Position numbers and translations under genes: made by a program
Source: Ectopseudomonas toyotomiensis
GTDB taxonomy: Bacteria; Pseudomonadota; Gammaproteobacteria; Pseudomonadales; Pseudomonadaceae
Assembly (NCBI RefSeq): GCF_900115695.1
Contig: NZ_FOXK01000011.1
Coordinates: 62,001 to 126,000 of the forward strand
DNA length: 64,000 bases
Direction: 5' to 3'
The notes under the pieces: model-generated
Databases searched by the model: none
What the model was told of the DNA's origin: nothing
Seen by the model: the letters and a program-made list of their open reading frames with translations, nothing else
Part shown: positions 55,846 through 64,000 of the stretch, piece after piece
How positions within the stretch are numbered: the first letter of the stretch is position 1
Layout: the number at the start of each line of letters is the position of its first letter

Positions 55846-56403
55846 TCAGACGGCCATCAGGTCCGCTTCTTTGACCTCGAGCGCCTTGTCGACGTCACCG
55901 ATGAACTTGTCGGTGATCTTCTGCAGCTCGTCAGCGGCGCGACGCTCTTCGTCCTCGCTGATTTCCTTGGCTTTGGACAGTTTCTTCAGCTCGGCCAGGG
56001 CATCACGACGCACGTTGCGCACGGCGACCTTGGCATCTTCGGCCACGCCACGCGCCTGCTTGGTATAGCCCTTGCGGGTTTCCTCGGTCAGCGCCGGCAT
56101 CGGCACACGAATGGTGGTACCAGCGCTGCTCGGGTTCAGGCCCAGATCGGAGGTCAGGATGGCCTTCTCGATGGCAGCACTGAGGGTCTTGTCATGCGCG
56201 ACGATCTTCAGGGTGCGCGCATCTTCGACGGTGATCGCTGCTACCTGATTGAGCGGCATGTCGCTGCCCCAGGCCGGTACCTTGATGCTATCGAGAATGC
56301 TCGGATGGGCACGACCGGTTCGAATGGAGGCCAGGTTACGCCCCAGCGCTTCCAGGGACTTGCTCATACGCTCCTGAGCGTCTTTCTTGATGTCGTTGAT
56401 CAT
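55846..56403 (-). CDS. frr: Ribosome recycling factor
   Basis: A 185-residue tRNA-mimic that, with EF-G, splits post-termination ribosomes. Sequence blocks: NLASIRTGRAHPSILDSI and PLNQVAAITVEDARTL; the C-terminal part VRNVRRDALAELKKL forms the long helical domain. The ATG overlaps the pyrH stop by four bases (ATGA). Start MINDIKKDAQERM is the family norm. Confidence 0.97.
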   Translation of the reverse strand: MINDIKKDAQERMSKSLEALGRNLASIRTGRAHPSILDSIKVPAWGSDMPLNQVAAITVEDARTLKIVAHDKTLSAAIEKAILTSDLGLNPSSAGTTIRVPMPALTEETRKGYTKQARGVAEDAKVAVRNVRRDALAELKKLSKAKEISEDEERRAADELQKITDKFIGDVDKALEVKEADLMAV

Positions 56404-57143
56404 TGTGCATCCTCCTCGATCAGAGTTCCTTCGGCGCCACCCACTACAACGTTCAGCAGTGCGCCGGGCTTGTTCATGTTGAAAACCCGCAGCGGCATGT
56501 TGTGATCGCGGCACAGGCAGATGGCGGTCAGATCCATCACGCCCAGCTTGCGATCGAGCACCTCGTCATAGGTCAGGCGCTCGAACTTCTCGGCATGCGG
56601 ATCTTTGAACGGGTCGGCAGTGTACACGCCATCGACCTTGGTCGCCTTCAGTACCACGTCCGCATCGATTTCGATGGCACGCAGGCAAGCAGCCGAATCG
56701 GTGGTAAAGAAGGGGTTGCCGGTGCCCGCAGCGAAAATCACCACCTCACCGGTCTTCAGGTGGCGCATGGCCTTGCGGCGGTCATAGTGATCGGTCACGC
56801 CGACCATGGAAATCGCCGACATGACGATGGCAGGGATGTTCGAGCGCTCCAGCGCATCACGCATGGCCAGGGCGTTCATTACGGTGGCCAGCATGCCCAT
56901 GTGGTCGCCAGTGACGCGATCCATGCCGGCAGCCGACAGCGCCGCGCCACGGAACAGGTTGCCACCACCGATCACCAGGCCGACCTGCACACCGATACCG
57001 ACCAGTTGGCCGACTTCCAGCGCCATGCGATCGAGCACCTTCGGATCGATGCCGAAATCTTCCGAGCCCATCAGGGCCTCGCCGCTAAGTTTGAGCAGAA
57101 TGCGTTTGTAGCGAGGTTGGCGACCAGTTGTCTGCTGAGCCAT
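56400..57143 (-). CDS. pyrH: UMP kinase
   Basis: A 247-residue amino-acid-kinase-fold enzyme that phosphorylates UMP to UDP. Blocks: RILLKLSGEALMG (phosphate loop), GLVIGGGNLFRG, MDRVTGDHMGMLATVMN, and AGTGNPFFTTDSAACLRAIE. The ATG at 57143 has AGGAGAG upstream. It lies between tsf and frr, with 188 bases and a hairpin after tsf. Confidence 0.97.
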   Translation of the reverse strand: MAQQTTGRQPRYKRILLKLSGEALMGSEDFGIDPKVLDRMALEVGQLVGIGVQVGLVIGGGNLFRGAALSAAGMDRVTGDHMGMLATVMNALAMRDALERSNIPAIVMSAISMVGVTDHYDRRKAMRHLKTGEVVIFAAGTGNPFFTTDSAACLRAIEIDADVVLKATKVDGVYTADPFKDPHAEKFERLTYDEVLDRKLGVMDLTAICLCRDHNMPLRVFNMNKPGALLNVVVGGAEGTLIEEDAQ

Positions 57144-57274
57144 TGCAAGTCTCTCCTGCGGCGATATGAAATTCTTGAGCAACGCGCTCGGGCGCTGCAA
57201 TTATCCGGCACTTCGAACGTGCCGGCGACCTCAGGTTGCAAGGCCGTTAGTGCATTTGTTGCCCCTTATTCGGC

Positions 57275-57306
57275 AAAGAGGCTGCACGCGCAAGCGGGCA
57301 GCCTCT
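57275..57306 (-). terminator. Hairpin after tsf, possible weak terminator
   Basis: AGAGGCTGC and GCAGCCTCT form a nine-pair stem (57277-57285 with 57298-57306) around a 12-base loop. On the minus strand it is followed only by TTGCCG after the stem, so the U-tract is poor. It probably attenuates, rather than ends, transcription into pyrH. Confidence 0.5.
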
Positions 57307-57331
57307 CTGGGACAACTGGCCGAACCGCCGA

Positions 57332-58195
57332 TTACTGCTTGCTGGCAGCAACCTGAGCGGCAACTTCGGCGGCGAAGTCGGTCTCGGCCTTCTCGATACC
57401 CTCGCCCACTTCGTAACGAACGAAGGAAACGATTTCGGCACCGGCTTTCTTCACCAGGTCACCGACCTTGACTTCCGGATCCATGATGAAGGCTTGCTCG
57501 ACCAGGCTGGCTTCGGCCAGGAACTTGGCGATACGGCCTTTGACCATGTTCTCGACGATGTTTTCCGGCTTGCCAGCGATCTTCTCGGCGTTCAGCTGCA
57601 GGAAGATTTCCTTTTCCTTGGCAACCAGCTCTTCGGAGACCTGATCCGGCGAAACAACGGCCGGGTTGGAGGCAGCAACGTGCATGGCAACGTGCTTGGC
57701 CAGTTCGTCGTTGCCGCCTTTCAGGACAACCAGAACGCCGATACGGTGGCCGTGCAGGTAGGCACCAACGGTTTCGCCGGAAACAGCGGCCAGGCGACGG
57801 ATGTTGACGTTCTCGCCGCACTTGGCAACCAGGGCTTCACGAGCGGATTCGCGCGAGGCGATCAGCGGAGCGGCTTCGGTCAGGTTCTTCTCGAAGGCTT
57901 CGTCGATGCTTTCTTTGACGAAGGCTTTGAAGTCGTCCTGCAGAGCCAGGAAGTCGGTCTGCGAGTTGACTTCGATGATCAGGCCACGACCGCCTTCGAC
58001 GCGAACGGCGATGGAGCCTTCAGCGGCAATGTTGCCAGCCTTCTTGGCAGCCTTGATGGCGCCGGAAGCGCGCATGTCATCAATGGCTTTCTCGATATCG
58101 CCACCAGCGGCAACCAGGGCCTTCTTGCACTCCATCATGCCTTGGCCAGTACGCTCGCGCAGTTCTTTAACCAGGGCTGCAGTAATCTCTGCCAT
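57332..58195 (-). CDS. tsf: Elongation factor Ts
   Basis: A 287-residue nucleotide-exchange factor for EF-Tu. The N-terminal UBA-like module is LVKELRERTGQGMMECKKAL, followed by VEGGRGLIIEVNSQTDFLA (core), HVAASNPAVVSPDQV and the C-terminal helical module. Length is standard. It follows rpsB across a 129-base gap with a terminator-like hairpin. Confidence 0.97.
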   Translation of the reverse strand: MAEITAALVKELRERTGQGMMECKKALVAAGGDIEKAIDDMRASGAIKAAKKAGNIAAEGSIAVRVEGGRGLIIEVNSQTDFLALQDDFKAFVKESIDEAFEKNLTEAAPLIASRESAREALVAKCGENVNIRRLAAVSGETVGAYLHGHRIGVLVVLKGGNDELAKHVAMHVAASNPAVVSPDQVSEELVAKEKEIFLQLNAEKIAGKPENIVENMVKGRIAKFLAEASLVEQAFIMDPEVKVGDLVKKAGAEIVSFVRYEVGEGIEKAETDFAAEVAAQVAASKQ

Positions 58196-58263
58196 CTTGA
58201 AAATCCTCTCGGTAGGTCTTCAACCATTCACCCGCGTGACGGGCGATCAAATCTGTGAGTGGC

Positions 58264-58285
58264 AAAAAGGGGGCTTAGCCCCCTT
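58264..58285 (-). terminator. Terminator-like attenuator between rpsB and tsf
   Basis: On the minus strand GGGGGC-TAA-GCCCCC is followed by TTTTT. It lies 40 bases after the rpsB stop, within the operon. An attenuator in this position is known in E. coli rpsB-tsf and would lower tsf relative to rpsB. Confidence 0.8.
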
Positions 58286-58324
58286 CTTGCACAGCGCGTA
58301 ACGCTAGATGCTTTGCGTTACCGC

Positions 58325-59068
58325 TTAGCCTTCGGCGCTCTCGGCAGCCGCGGCTTCTTCGACGAACTCTTCAGTGCCGCCGCCAGCATTGCTGCGACCA
58401 CGGATCACGGCGTCGGCCATGGCACCCATGTACAGCTGGATGGCGCGGATGGCGTCGTCGTTACCCGGGATGATGTAGTCAACGCCTTCCGGGCTGCTGT
58501 TGGTATCGACGATGCCGATAACCGGGATGCCCAGCTTGTTGGCTTCGGTGATAGCAATGCGCTCGTGGTCAACGTCGATAACGAACAGAGCGTCCGGCAG
58601 ACCACCCATGTCCTTGATACCACCCAGGCTGCGATCCAGTTTTTCCAGATCACGGGTACGCATCAGGGCTTCTTTCTTGGTCAGCTTGGCGAAAGTACCG
58701 TCCTGGGACTGGGTTTCCAGCTCGCGCAGGCGCTTGATCGAAGCACGGATGGTCTTGTAGTTGGTCAGCATGCCGCCCAACCAGCGGTGATCGACGAACG
58801 GCGAGCCGCAACGAGCAGCTTCTTCGCGAACGATCTTGCCAGCGGAACGCTTGGTGCCGACGAACAGGATCTTGTTCTTGCCAGCAGCCAGCTTCTCAAC
58901 GAAAGCCTGAGCTTCGTTGAACATCGGCAGGGTTTTTTCGAGGTTGATGATGTGAATCTTGTTACGCGCGCCGAAAATGTACTTGCCCATTTTCGGGTTC
59001 CAGTAACGGGTCTGGTGGCCGAAGTGCACACCGGCCTTCAGCATATCGCGCATGTTGACTTGGGACAT
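58325..59068 (-). CDS. rpsB: 30S ribosomal protein S2
   Basis: A 247-residue ribosomal protein. Signatures are MRDMLKAGVHFGHQTRYWNPKM near the N-terminus, KNKILFVGTKRSA, HRWLGGMLTNYKTI, PDALFVIDVDHE and IVDTNSSPEGVDYIIPGNDDA. The last 20 residues are Glu/Ala-rich. Start at 59068 is the conserved MSQVNMRDML. The 271-base gap to the divergent map gene holds both promoters; a TATAAA on the minus strand at 59204-59199 is a candidate -10. Confidence 0.98.
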   Translation of the reverse strand: MSQVNMRDMLKAGVHFGHQTRYWNPKMGKYIFGARNKIHIINLEKTLPMFNEAQAFVEKLAAGKNKILFVGTKRSAGKIVREEAARCGSPFVDHRWLGGMLTNYKTIRASIKRLRELETQSQDGTFAKLTKKEALMRTRDLEKLDRSLGGIKDMGGLPDALFVIDVDHERIAITEANKLGIPVIGIVDTNSSPEGVDYIIPGNDDAIRAIQLYMGAMADAVIRGRSNAGGGTEEFVEEAAAAESAEG

Positions 59069-59339
59069 GATAGTTCCTTGATAAGTCGGGTTAGGCCTCC
59101 ACGTATCCCAGCTTCCAACCCTTGCGGGCACCCAGGAAACCGTGTCGATACGTGTGTGGGTTTGAGCTTTCGGGCTTAGTGCCCGTAAAGCGGCGCGTTT
59201 TATACCACACAAAGCCGGCTCAGGCTACAAAAGCTGGCAAACAACGCAGTAACGCCCCGCAGCGGTTGCAGCGCCTTTGGGGCTGGCACGGCGAAGCTGC
59301 TAATATATCGCCCTTTCCGTTCGTGCCCGAGAGCTTCAT

Positions 59340-60122
59340 ATGACCGTCACCATCAAATCCGCCGAAGAAATCGAGAAAATGCGCGTGGCCGGCCGTCTGG
59401 CCGCCGAAGTGCTGGAGATGATCGGTGAACACGTCAAGCCAGGCGTCACCACCGAGGAAATCGACCGCATCTGCCACGACTATATCGTCAACGTGCAGCA
59501 GGCCATTCCCGCACCACTCAATTACAAGGGCTTCCCCAAGTCGATCTGCACCTCGATCAACCATGTGGTGTGCCACGGCATCCCCAATGACAAGCCGCTG
59601 AAAGACGGCGACGTGCTGAACATCGACGTCACCGTGATCAAGGACGGCTACCACGGCGATACCAGCAAGATGTTCATGGTCGGCAAGGTCGCCGAGTGGG
59701 CCGAGCGCCTGGCCAAGGTCACCCAGGAATGCATGTATAAAGGCATCGAACTGGTCAAACCCGGCACGCGCCTGGGCGATATCGGCGAAGTGATCCAGAA
59801 GCACGCGGAAAAGAACGGTTTCTCCGTGGTCCGCGAATACTGCGGCCATGGCATCGGCGCGGTCTTCCATGAAGAGCCGCAGGTGTTGCACTACGGCAAG
59901 GCCGGTACCGGCATGGAGCTCAAGGAAGGCATGACCTTCACCATCGAGCCGATGATCAACCAGGGCCGCCCGGAAACCCGCCTGCTCGGCGACGGCTGGA
60001 CCGCCATCACCAAGGACCGCAAGCTGTCGGCGCAATGGGAGCACACCGTACTGGTCACCGCAGACGGCTATGAGATCCTGACCCTGCGCAGCGACGACAC
60101 CCTGCCGCGCACCTCGGCCTGA
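59340..60122 (+). CDS. map: Type I methionine aminopeptidase
   Basis: A 260-residue dinuclear-metal peptidase that removes N-terminal Met from new proteins. Metal ligands lie in LNIDVTVIKDGYHGDTSKMF (two Asp), YCGHGIG (His), FTIEPM (Glu) and QWEHTVLV (Glu after GDGWTAITKDRKLSAQ). CTSINHVVCHGIP is the substrate-binding His block. Divergent from rpsB, the usual arrangement, and followed by glnD after a REP doublet. Confidence 0.97.
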   Translation: MTVTIKSAEEIEKMRVAGRLAAEVLEMIGEHVKPGVTTEEIDRICHDYIVNVQQAIPAPLNYKGFPKSICTSINHVVCHGIPNDKPLKDGDVLNIDVTVIKDGYHGDTSKMFMVGKVAEWAERLAKVTQECMYKGIELVKPGTRLGDIGEVIQKHAEKNGFSVVREYCGHGIGAVFHEEPQVLHYGKAGTGMELKEGMTFTIEPMINQGRPETRLLGDGWTAITKDRKLSAQWEHTVLVTADGYEILTLRSDDTLPRTSA

Positions 60123-60131
60123 CCGCGATCC

Positions 60132-60185
60132 GTAGGGTGCGCCGTGCGCACCATTGAAGCTTGTGGTGCGCATCGCGCACCCCAC
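60132..60185. repeat. REP doublet (REPIN-like), GTAGGG family
   Basis: Inverted pair with GTAGGGTGCGCCGTGCGCAC on the left (60132-60152) and GTGCGCATCGCGCACCCCAC on the right (60165-60185; the foot has become GTGG on the opposite strand). It fills the gap between map and glnD, ending just before the glnD ribosome site. Confidence 0.85.
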
Positions 60186-60207
60186 CTTATATAAGGAAGG
60201 CAACTGC

Positions 60208-62907
60208 ATGCCGCAGATGGACCCCGAACTGTTTGACCGCGGTCAGTTCCAGGCCGAGCTGGCCCTGAAATCCAGCCCCATCGCTGCATTCAAGAAGGCC
60301 ATCCGCGGCGCGCATGAGGTGCTCGATGCGCGCTTTCGCGCCGGCCGTGACATTCGCCGCCTGGTCGAAGACCGCGCCTGGTTCGTCGATCAGATCCTGC
60401 AGGAAGCCTGGAAGCGCTTCACCTGGAGCGAGGATGCCGACATCGCCCTGCTCGCCGTTGGCGGCTACGGCCGTGGCGAGCTGCACCCTTACTCGGACAT
60501 CGACCTGCTGATCCTGCTCGACAGCAGCGATCACGAAATCTTTCGCGAGCCCATCGAAGGCTTTCTCACCCTGCTCTGGGACATCGGCCTGGAAGTCGGT
60601 CAGAGCGTGCGCTCGGTCGACGAATGCGCCGAAGAGGCGCGCGCCGACCTGACGGTGATCACCAACCTGATGGAAAGCCGCACCATCGCCGGCCCCGAGC
60701 ACCTGCGCCAGCGTATGCAGCAGGTCACCAGCACCGATCAGATGTGGCCGAGCAAGCACTTCTACCTGGCCAAGCGCGACGAACGCAGAGCGCGTCATGC
60801 CAAGTACAACGACACCGAGTACAACCTCGAACCCAACGTCAAGGGCTCGCCCGGCGGCCTGCGCGACATCCAGACCGTCCTCTGGGTGGCACGCCGCCAG
60901 TTCGGCACACTCAACCTGCAGGCCCTGGTCGGCCACGGCTTCCTACTGGAGAGCGAATACGCCCTGCTCTCCTCCAGCCAGGAATTTTTGTGGAAGGTGC
61001 GCTACGCCCTGCACATGCTCGCCGGGCGCGCCGAAGACCGCCTGCTGTTCGATCACCAGGCCAAGATCGCTGCCCTGTTCGGCTATCAGGACGGCGACGG
61101 CAAGCGCAGCATCGAACACTTCATGCAGAAGTACTACCGCGTGGTGATGGGGATTTCCGAGCTGTCGGACCTGATCAACCAGCACTTCGAGGAAGTGATC
61201 CTGCGCGCTGGTGAAAGCGGCCCGGCCACGCCACTGAATAGCCGCTTCCAGGTGCGCGACGGCTATATCGAAGTCACCCACCCGAACGTGTTCAAGCGCA
61301 CGCCCTTTGCCATCATCGAAATCTTCGTGCTGATGGCGCAGCACCCGGAAATCAAGGGTGTGCGTGCCGACAGCATCCGCCTGCTGCGCGACAGCCGCCA
61401 CCTGATCGACGACGAGTTCCGCAAAGACATCCGCAACACCAGCCTGTTCATCGAACTGTTCAAGTGCAAGGAAGGCATTCACCGCAACCTGCGCCGGATG
61501 AACCGCTACGGCATTCTCGGCCGTTACCTGCCGGAGTTCGGCCATATCGTCGGACAGATGCAGCACGACCTGTTCCACATCTATACGGTCGACGCGCACA
61601 CCCTCAACCTGATCAAGCACCTGCGCAAGTTCCGCTGGCCGGAGCTGGCGGAAAAATTCCCGCTGGCCAGCAAGCTGATCGACAAGCTGCCCAAATCGGA
61701 GCTGATCTACCTCGCCGGTCTGTATCACGACATCGGCAAGGGCCGTGGCGGTGATCACTCGGAGCTGGGTGCAGTGGACGCCGAAGCCTTCGCCCGCCGC
61801 CATCATCTGCCGGCCTGGGACAGCGCCCTGATCGTCTGGCTGGTGCAGCACCACCTGGTGATGTCCACCACCGCGCAGCGCAAGGACCTCTCCGACCCGC
61901 AGGTGATCCATGACTTCGCCCAGTTCGTAGGCGACCAGACCCACCTGGACTACCTCTACGTGCTGACCGTGGCCGATATCAACGCCACCAACCCCAGCCT
62001 ATGGAACTCCTGGCGCGCCAGCCTGCTGCGCCAGCTCTACACCGAGACCAAGCGCGCCCTGCGCCGCGGCCTGGAAAACCCACTGGACCGTGAAGAGCAG
62101 ATTCGCCAGACCCAGAGTGCAGCCCTGGACACCCTGGTACGCGGCGGCACCGACCCGGACGATGCCGAACAGCTTTGGAGCCAGCTGGGCGACGACTACT
62201 TCCTGCGTCACACCGCCACCGACGTGGCCTGGCACACCGATGCCATTCTCCAGCACCCCAACGATGGCGGCCCGCTGGTGCTGATGAAGGAAACCACCCA
62301 GCGCGAGTTCGAAGGCGGCACGCAGATCTTCATCTACGCGCCGGACCAGCATGACTTCTTCGCCGTCACCGTGGCCGCGATGAGCCAGCTCAACCTGAAC
62401 ATTCACGACGCGCGGATCATCACCTCCACCAGCCAGTTCACCCTCGATACCTACGTGGTGCTGGATGCTGACGGCGGCTCGATCGGCAACAACCCGGCGC
62501 GCATCCAGCAGATTCGCGAAGGCCTGATCGAAGCGCTGAAGAACCCGGACGACTACCCGACCATCATCCAGCGTCGCGTGCCGCGTCAGCTCAAGCACTT
62601 TGCCTTCGCGCCGCAGGTGACCATCCACAACGACGCGCAGCGCCCGGTGACCATCCTCGAACTGACCGCCCCGGACCGCCCCGGCCTGCTGGCTCGGATC
62701 GGGCGAATCTTCCTCGAATACGACCTGTCGCTGCAGAACGCCAAGATCGCCACCCTCGGCGAACGGGTCGAGGACGTATTCTTCGTCACCGACGCCAACA
62801 ACCAGCCGCTGTCCGACCCCGAACTCTGTGCACGCCTGCAGGAAACCATCGTCCGCCGCCTGTCCGAGCCCAGCGCTCAACCGCAGACCCTGCAGATCAA
62901 CATATGA
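60208..62907 (+). CDS. glnD: Bifunctional uridylyltransferase/uridylyl-removing enzyme (PII)
   Basis: An 899-residue nitrogen sensor that uridylylates PII when glutamine is low and removes UMP when it is high. The nucleotidyltransferase motif GGYGRGELHPYSDIDLL is at 85-101 with Asp97 and Asp99. A PII-uridylyltransferase helical domain follows. The HD domain for removal has LYHDIGKGRGGDH (His507, Asp508). Two ACT glutamine-binding domains lie at about 705-780 and 815-890 (FFAVTVAAMSQLNLNIHDARI; LELTAPDRPGLLARIGRIF). The ATG at 60208 has AAGGAAGG seven bases upstream. dapC follows 37 bases later. Confidence 0.97.
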   Translation: MPQMDPELFDRGQFQAELALKSSPIAAFKKAIRGAHEVLDARFRAGRDIRRLVEDRAWFVDQILQEAWKRFTWSEDADIALLAVGGYGRGELHPYSDIDLLILLDSSDHEIFREPIEGFLTLLWDIGLEVGQSVRSVDECAEEARADLTVITNLMESRTIAGPEHLRQRMQQVTSTDQMWPSKHFYLAKRDERRARHAKYNDTEYNLEPNVKGSPGGLRDIQTVLWVARRQFGTLNLQALVGHGFLLESEYALLSSSQEFLWKVRYALHMLAGRAEDRLLFDHQAKIAALFGYQDGDGKRSIEHFMQKYYRVVMGISELSDLINQHFEEVILRAGESGPATPLNSRFQVRDGYIEVTHPNVFKRTPFAIIEIFVLMAQHPEIKGVRADSIRLLRDSRHLIDDEFRKDIRNTSLFIELFKCKEGIHRNLRRMNRYGILGRYLPEFGHIVGQMQHDLFHIYTVDAHTLNLIKHLRKFRWPELAEKFPLASKLIDKLPKSELIYLAGLYHDIGKGRGGDHSELGAVDAEAFARRHHLPAWDSALIVWLVQHHLVMSTTAQRKDLSDPQVIHDFAQFVGDQTHLDYLYVLTVADINATNPSLWNSWRASLLRQLYTETKRALRRGLENPLDREEQIRQTQSAALDTLVRGGTDPDDAEQLWSQLGDDYFLRHTATDVAWHTDAILQHPNDGGPLVLMKETTQREFEGGTQIFIYAPDQHDFFAVTVAAMSQLNLNIHDARIITSTSQFTLDTYVVLDADGGSIGNNPARIQQIREGLIEALKNPDDYPTIIQRRVPRQLKHFAFAPQVTIHNDAQRPVTILELTAPDRPGLLARIGRIFLEYDLSLQNAKIATLGERVEDVFFVTDANNQPLSDPELCARLQETIVRRLSEPSAQPQTLQINI

Positions 62908-62944
62908 TTGCGCCGCCCCGCTTTCCGAAGTACGCGAGATAACG

Positions 62945-64000
62945 ATGAATCCAGCCCTCGACCAGCTCCAGCCCTACCCTTTCGAGAAACTGCGCGAACT
63001 GCTCGGCAGCGTGCAACCGGCCGCCGACAAGCGTCCGATCGCCCTGTCCATCGGCGAACCCAAGCATCGCTCGCCTGACTTCGTCGGCCAGGCACTGACC
63101 GCCAATCTCGACAAGCTCGCCGTCTACCCGACCACGCTCGGCCTGCCGGAGCTGCGCCAGAGCATTGCCAGCTGGTGCGAACGCCGCTTTGGCGTGCCAA
63201 CTGGCTGGCTGGATGCAGCGCGCCACGTGTTGCCGGTCAATGGCACCCGCGAAGCGCTGTTCGCCTTCACCCAGGCGGTGGTCGACCGCAATGCCAAGGG
63301 CCTGGTGGTCAGCCCCAACCCCTTCTATCAGATCTACGAAGGTGCGGCCTTCCTCGCCGGCGCCGAGCCGCACTACCTGCCGTGCCTGGAAGCCCACGGC
63401 TTCAACCCGGACTTCGATGCCGTGCCGACAGAAGTCTGGCAGCGCTGCCAGATTCTCTTCCTCTGCTCGCCAGGCAACCCCACCGGCGCCCTGATCCCGG
63501 TCGAGACGCTGAAGAAACTGATCGCCCTGGCCGACGAGCACGACTTCGTCATCGCCGCCGACGAGTGCTACAGCGAACTGTATTTCGATGAGGACGCACC
63601 ACCGCCCGGCCTGCTCAGCGCCTGCGCCGAACTGGGCCGTAGCGATTTCGCACGTTGCGTGGTGTTCCACAGCCTGTCCAAGCGCTCCAACCTGCCGGGG
63701 CTGCGTTCGGGCTTCGTCGCCGGCGACGCCAGCATCCTCAAGCACTTCTTGCTGTACCGCACCTACCACGGCTGCGCCATGCCGGTACAAACCCAACTGG
63801 CCAGCGTTGCCGCCTGGAATGACGAAGCGCATGTACGTGCCAACCGTGACATGTACCGTGAGAAATTCGCTGCCGTGCTGGATATCCTCGCCCCGGTGAT
63901 GGACGTGCAGCGCCCCGATGGCGGCTTCTACCTGTGGGCGCGCACACCGGGTGACGACACCCTGTTCACCCGCGACCTGTTCGCCACCGAGCACGTCACC
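62945..64000 (+). CDS. dapC: Succinyldiaminopimelate transaminase, 3' truncated by window edge
   Basis: The first 352 codons of a fold-type I PLP aminotransferase; the stop is outside the window. PLP-site features are PVNGTREALFAF, NPFYQIYEGAA, LCSPGNPTGA, AADECYSELYF and the Schiff-base lysine in HSLSKRSNLPGLRSGF. The start MNPALDQLQPYPFEKLREL matches DapC of Pseudomonas, which makes N-succinyl-LL-diaminopimelate in lysine and peptidoglycan precursor synthesis. The glnD-dapC order is as in P. aeruginosa. The ribosome site (GAGAT) is weak; co-transcription with glnD is likely. Confidence 0.9.
   Translation, partial: MNPALDQLQPYPFEKLRELLGSVQPAADKRPIALSIGEPKHRSPDFVGQALTANLDKLAVYPTTLGLPELRQSIASWCERRFGVPTGWLDAARHVLPVNGTREALFAFTQAVVDRNAKGLVVSPNPFYQIYEGAAFLAGAEPHYLPCLEAHGFNPDFDAVPTEVWQRCQILFLCSPGNPTGALIPVETLKKLIALADEHDFVIAADECYSELYFDEDAPPPGLLSACAELGRSDFARCVVFHSLSKRSNLPGLRSGFVAGDASILKHFLLYRTYHGCAMPVQTQLASVAAWNDEAHVRANRDMYREKFAAVLDILAPVMDVQRPDGGFYLWARTPGDDTLFTRDLFATEHVT

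Overview
The window is GC-rich, densely coded chromosomal DNA from a Pseudomonas-type gammaproteobacterium. This is inferred from the gene order recX-recA-pncC-mutS-fdxA-rsmZ-rpoS-nlpD and the unbroken run ispD/ftsB to glnD/dapC. Both follow the order I remember for P. aeruginosa. Several details suggest a non-aeruginosa lineage such as the mendocina/oleovorans group, but that is a weak inference. These are the GTAG-type REP families, a DUF368 gene between nlpD and pcm, and the multicopper oxidase cluster at the left end. I see no prophage, insertion sequence, CRISPR array, tRNA or rRNA.

Layout. 1-4.3 kb: the end of an EAL-domain c-di-GMP phosphodiesterase, a diheme c-type cytochrome, and a convergent two-gene operon for a Tat-exported multicopper oxidase and an SCO-type copper/thiol protein. 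This is the most accessory-looking part. 4.8-17.7 kb: dgt, a FUSC-type membrane protein, a large Cache-HAMP-GAF-HD-GYP sensor, yggL, dacB, rlmKL, rmf, pyrD and two small conserved unknowns. 17.7-29.5 kb: DNA repair and stress genes (recX, recA with a LexA box, pncC, mutS), then fdxA, the small RNA rsmZ with a perfect GacA box, rpoS, nlpD, a DUF368 lipid-carrier transporter, pcm, surE, truD and ispF. 29.6-33.2 kb: glutathione-dependent formaldehyde detoxification (fghA, adhC, divergent LysR gene gfnR) and a short HPF-like protein. 33.2-45.2 kb: ispD, ftsB, eno, kdsA, pyrG, tilS, accA, dnaE, rnhB. 45.2-59.1 kb: envelope and translation genes on the minus strand in transcription order rpsB, tsf, pyrH, frr, uppS, cdsA, dxr, rseP, bamA, skp, lpxD, fabZ, lpxA, lpxB, rnhB, dnaE. 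59.3-64 kb: map, glnD and the start of dapC on the plus strand.

How the genes work together. The long minus-strand run joins translation factors, isoprenoid and undecaprenyl synthesis (dxr, uppS, with ispD and ispF nearby), phospholipid and lipid A synthesis (cdsA, lpxD, fabZ, lpxA, lpxB, kdsA) and outer-membrane assembly (rseP, bamA, skp). Stationary-phase control is concentrated in rmf, the HPF-like gene, rsmZ, rpoS, nlpD, pcm and surE.

Non-coding signals are unusually readable. Six inverted REP doublets (REPIN-like, GTAG at the outer feet) from three sequence families sit in gene gaps, and two of them supply the stop codon of the preceding gene. Terminator-like hairpins lie inside operons between lpxD and fabZ and between rpsB and tsf. 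The best candidate for something under-described is the oxidase/SCO/diheme cytochrome cluster with its 560-base upstream region. Next are the HD-GYP protein with a long insertion between its catalytic motifs, and the DUF368 gene inside the surE-pcm-nlpD-rpoS block.
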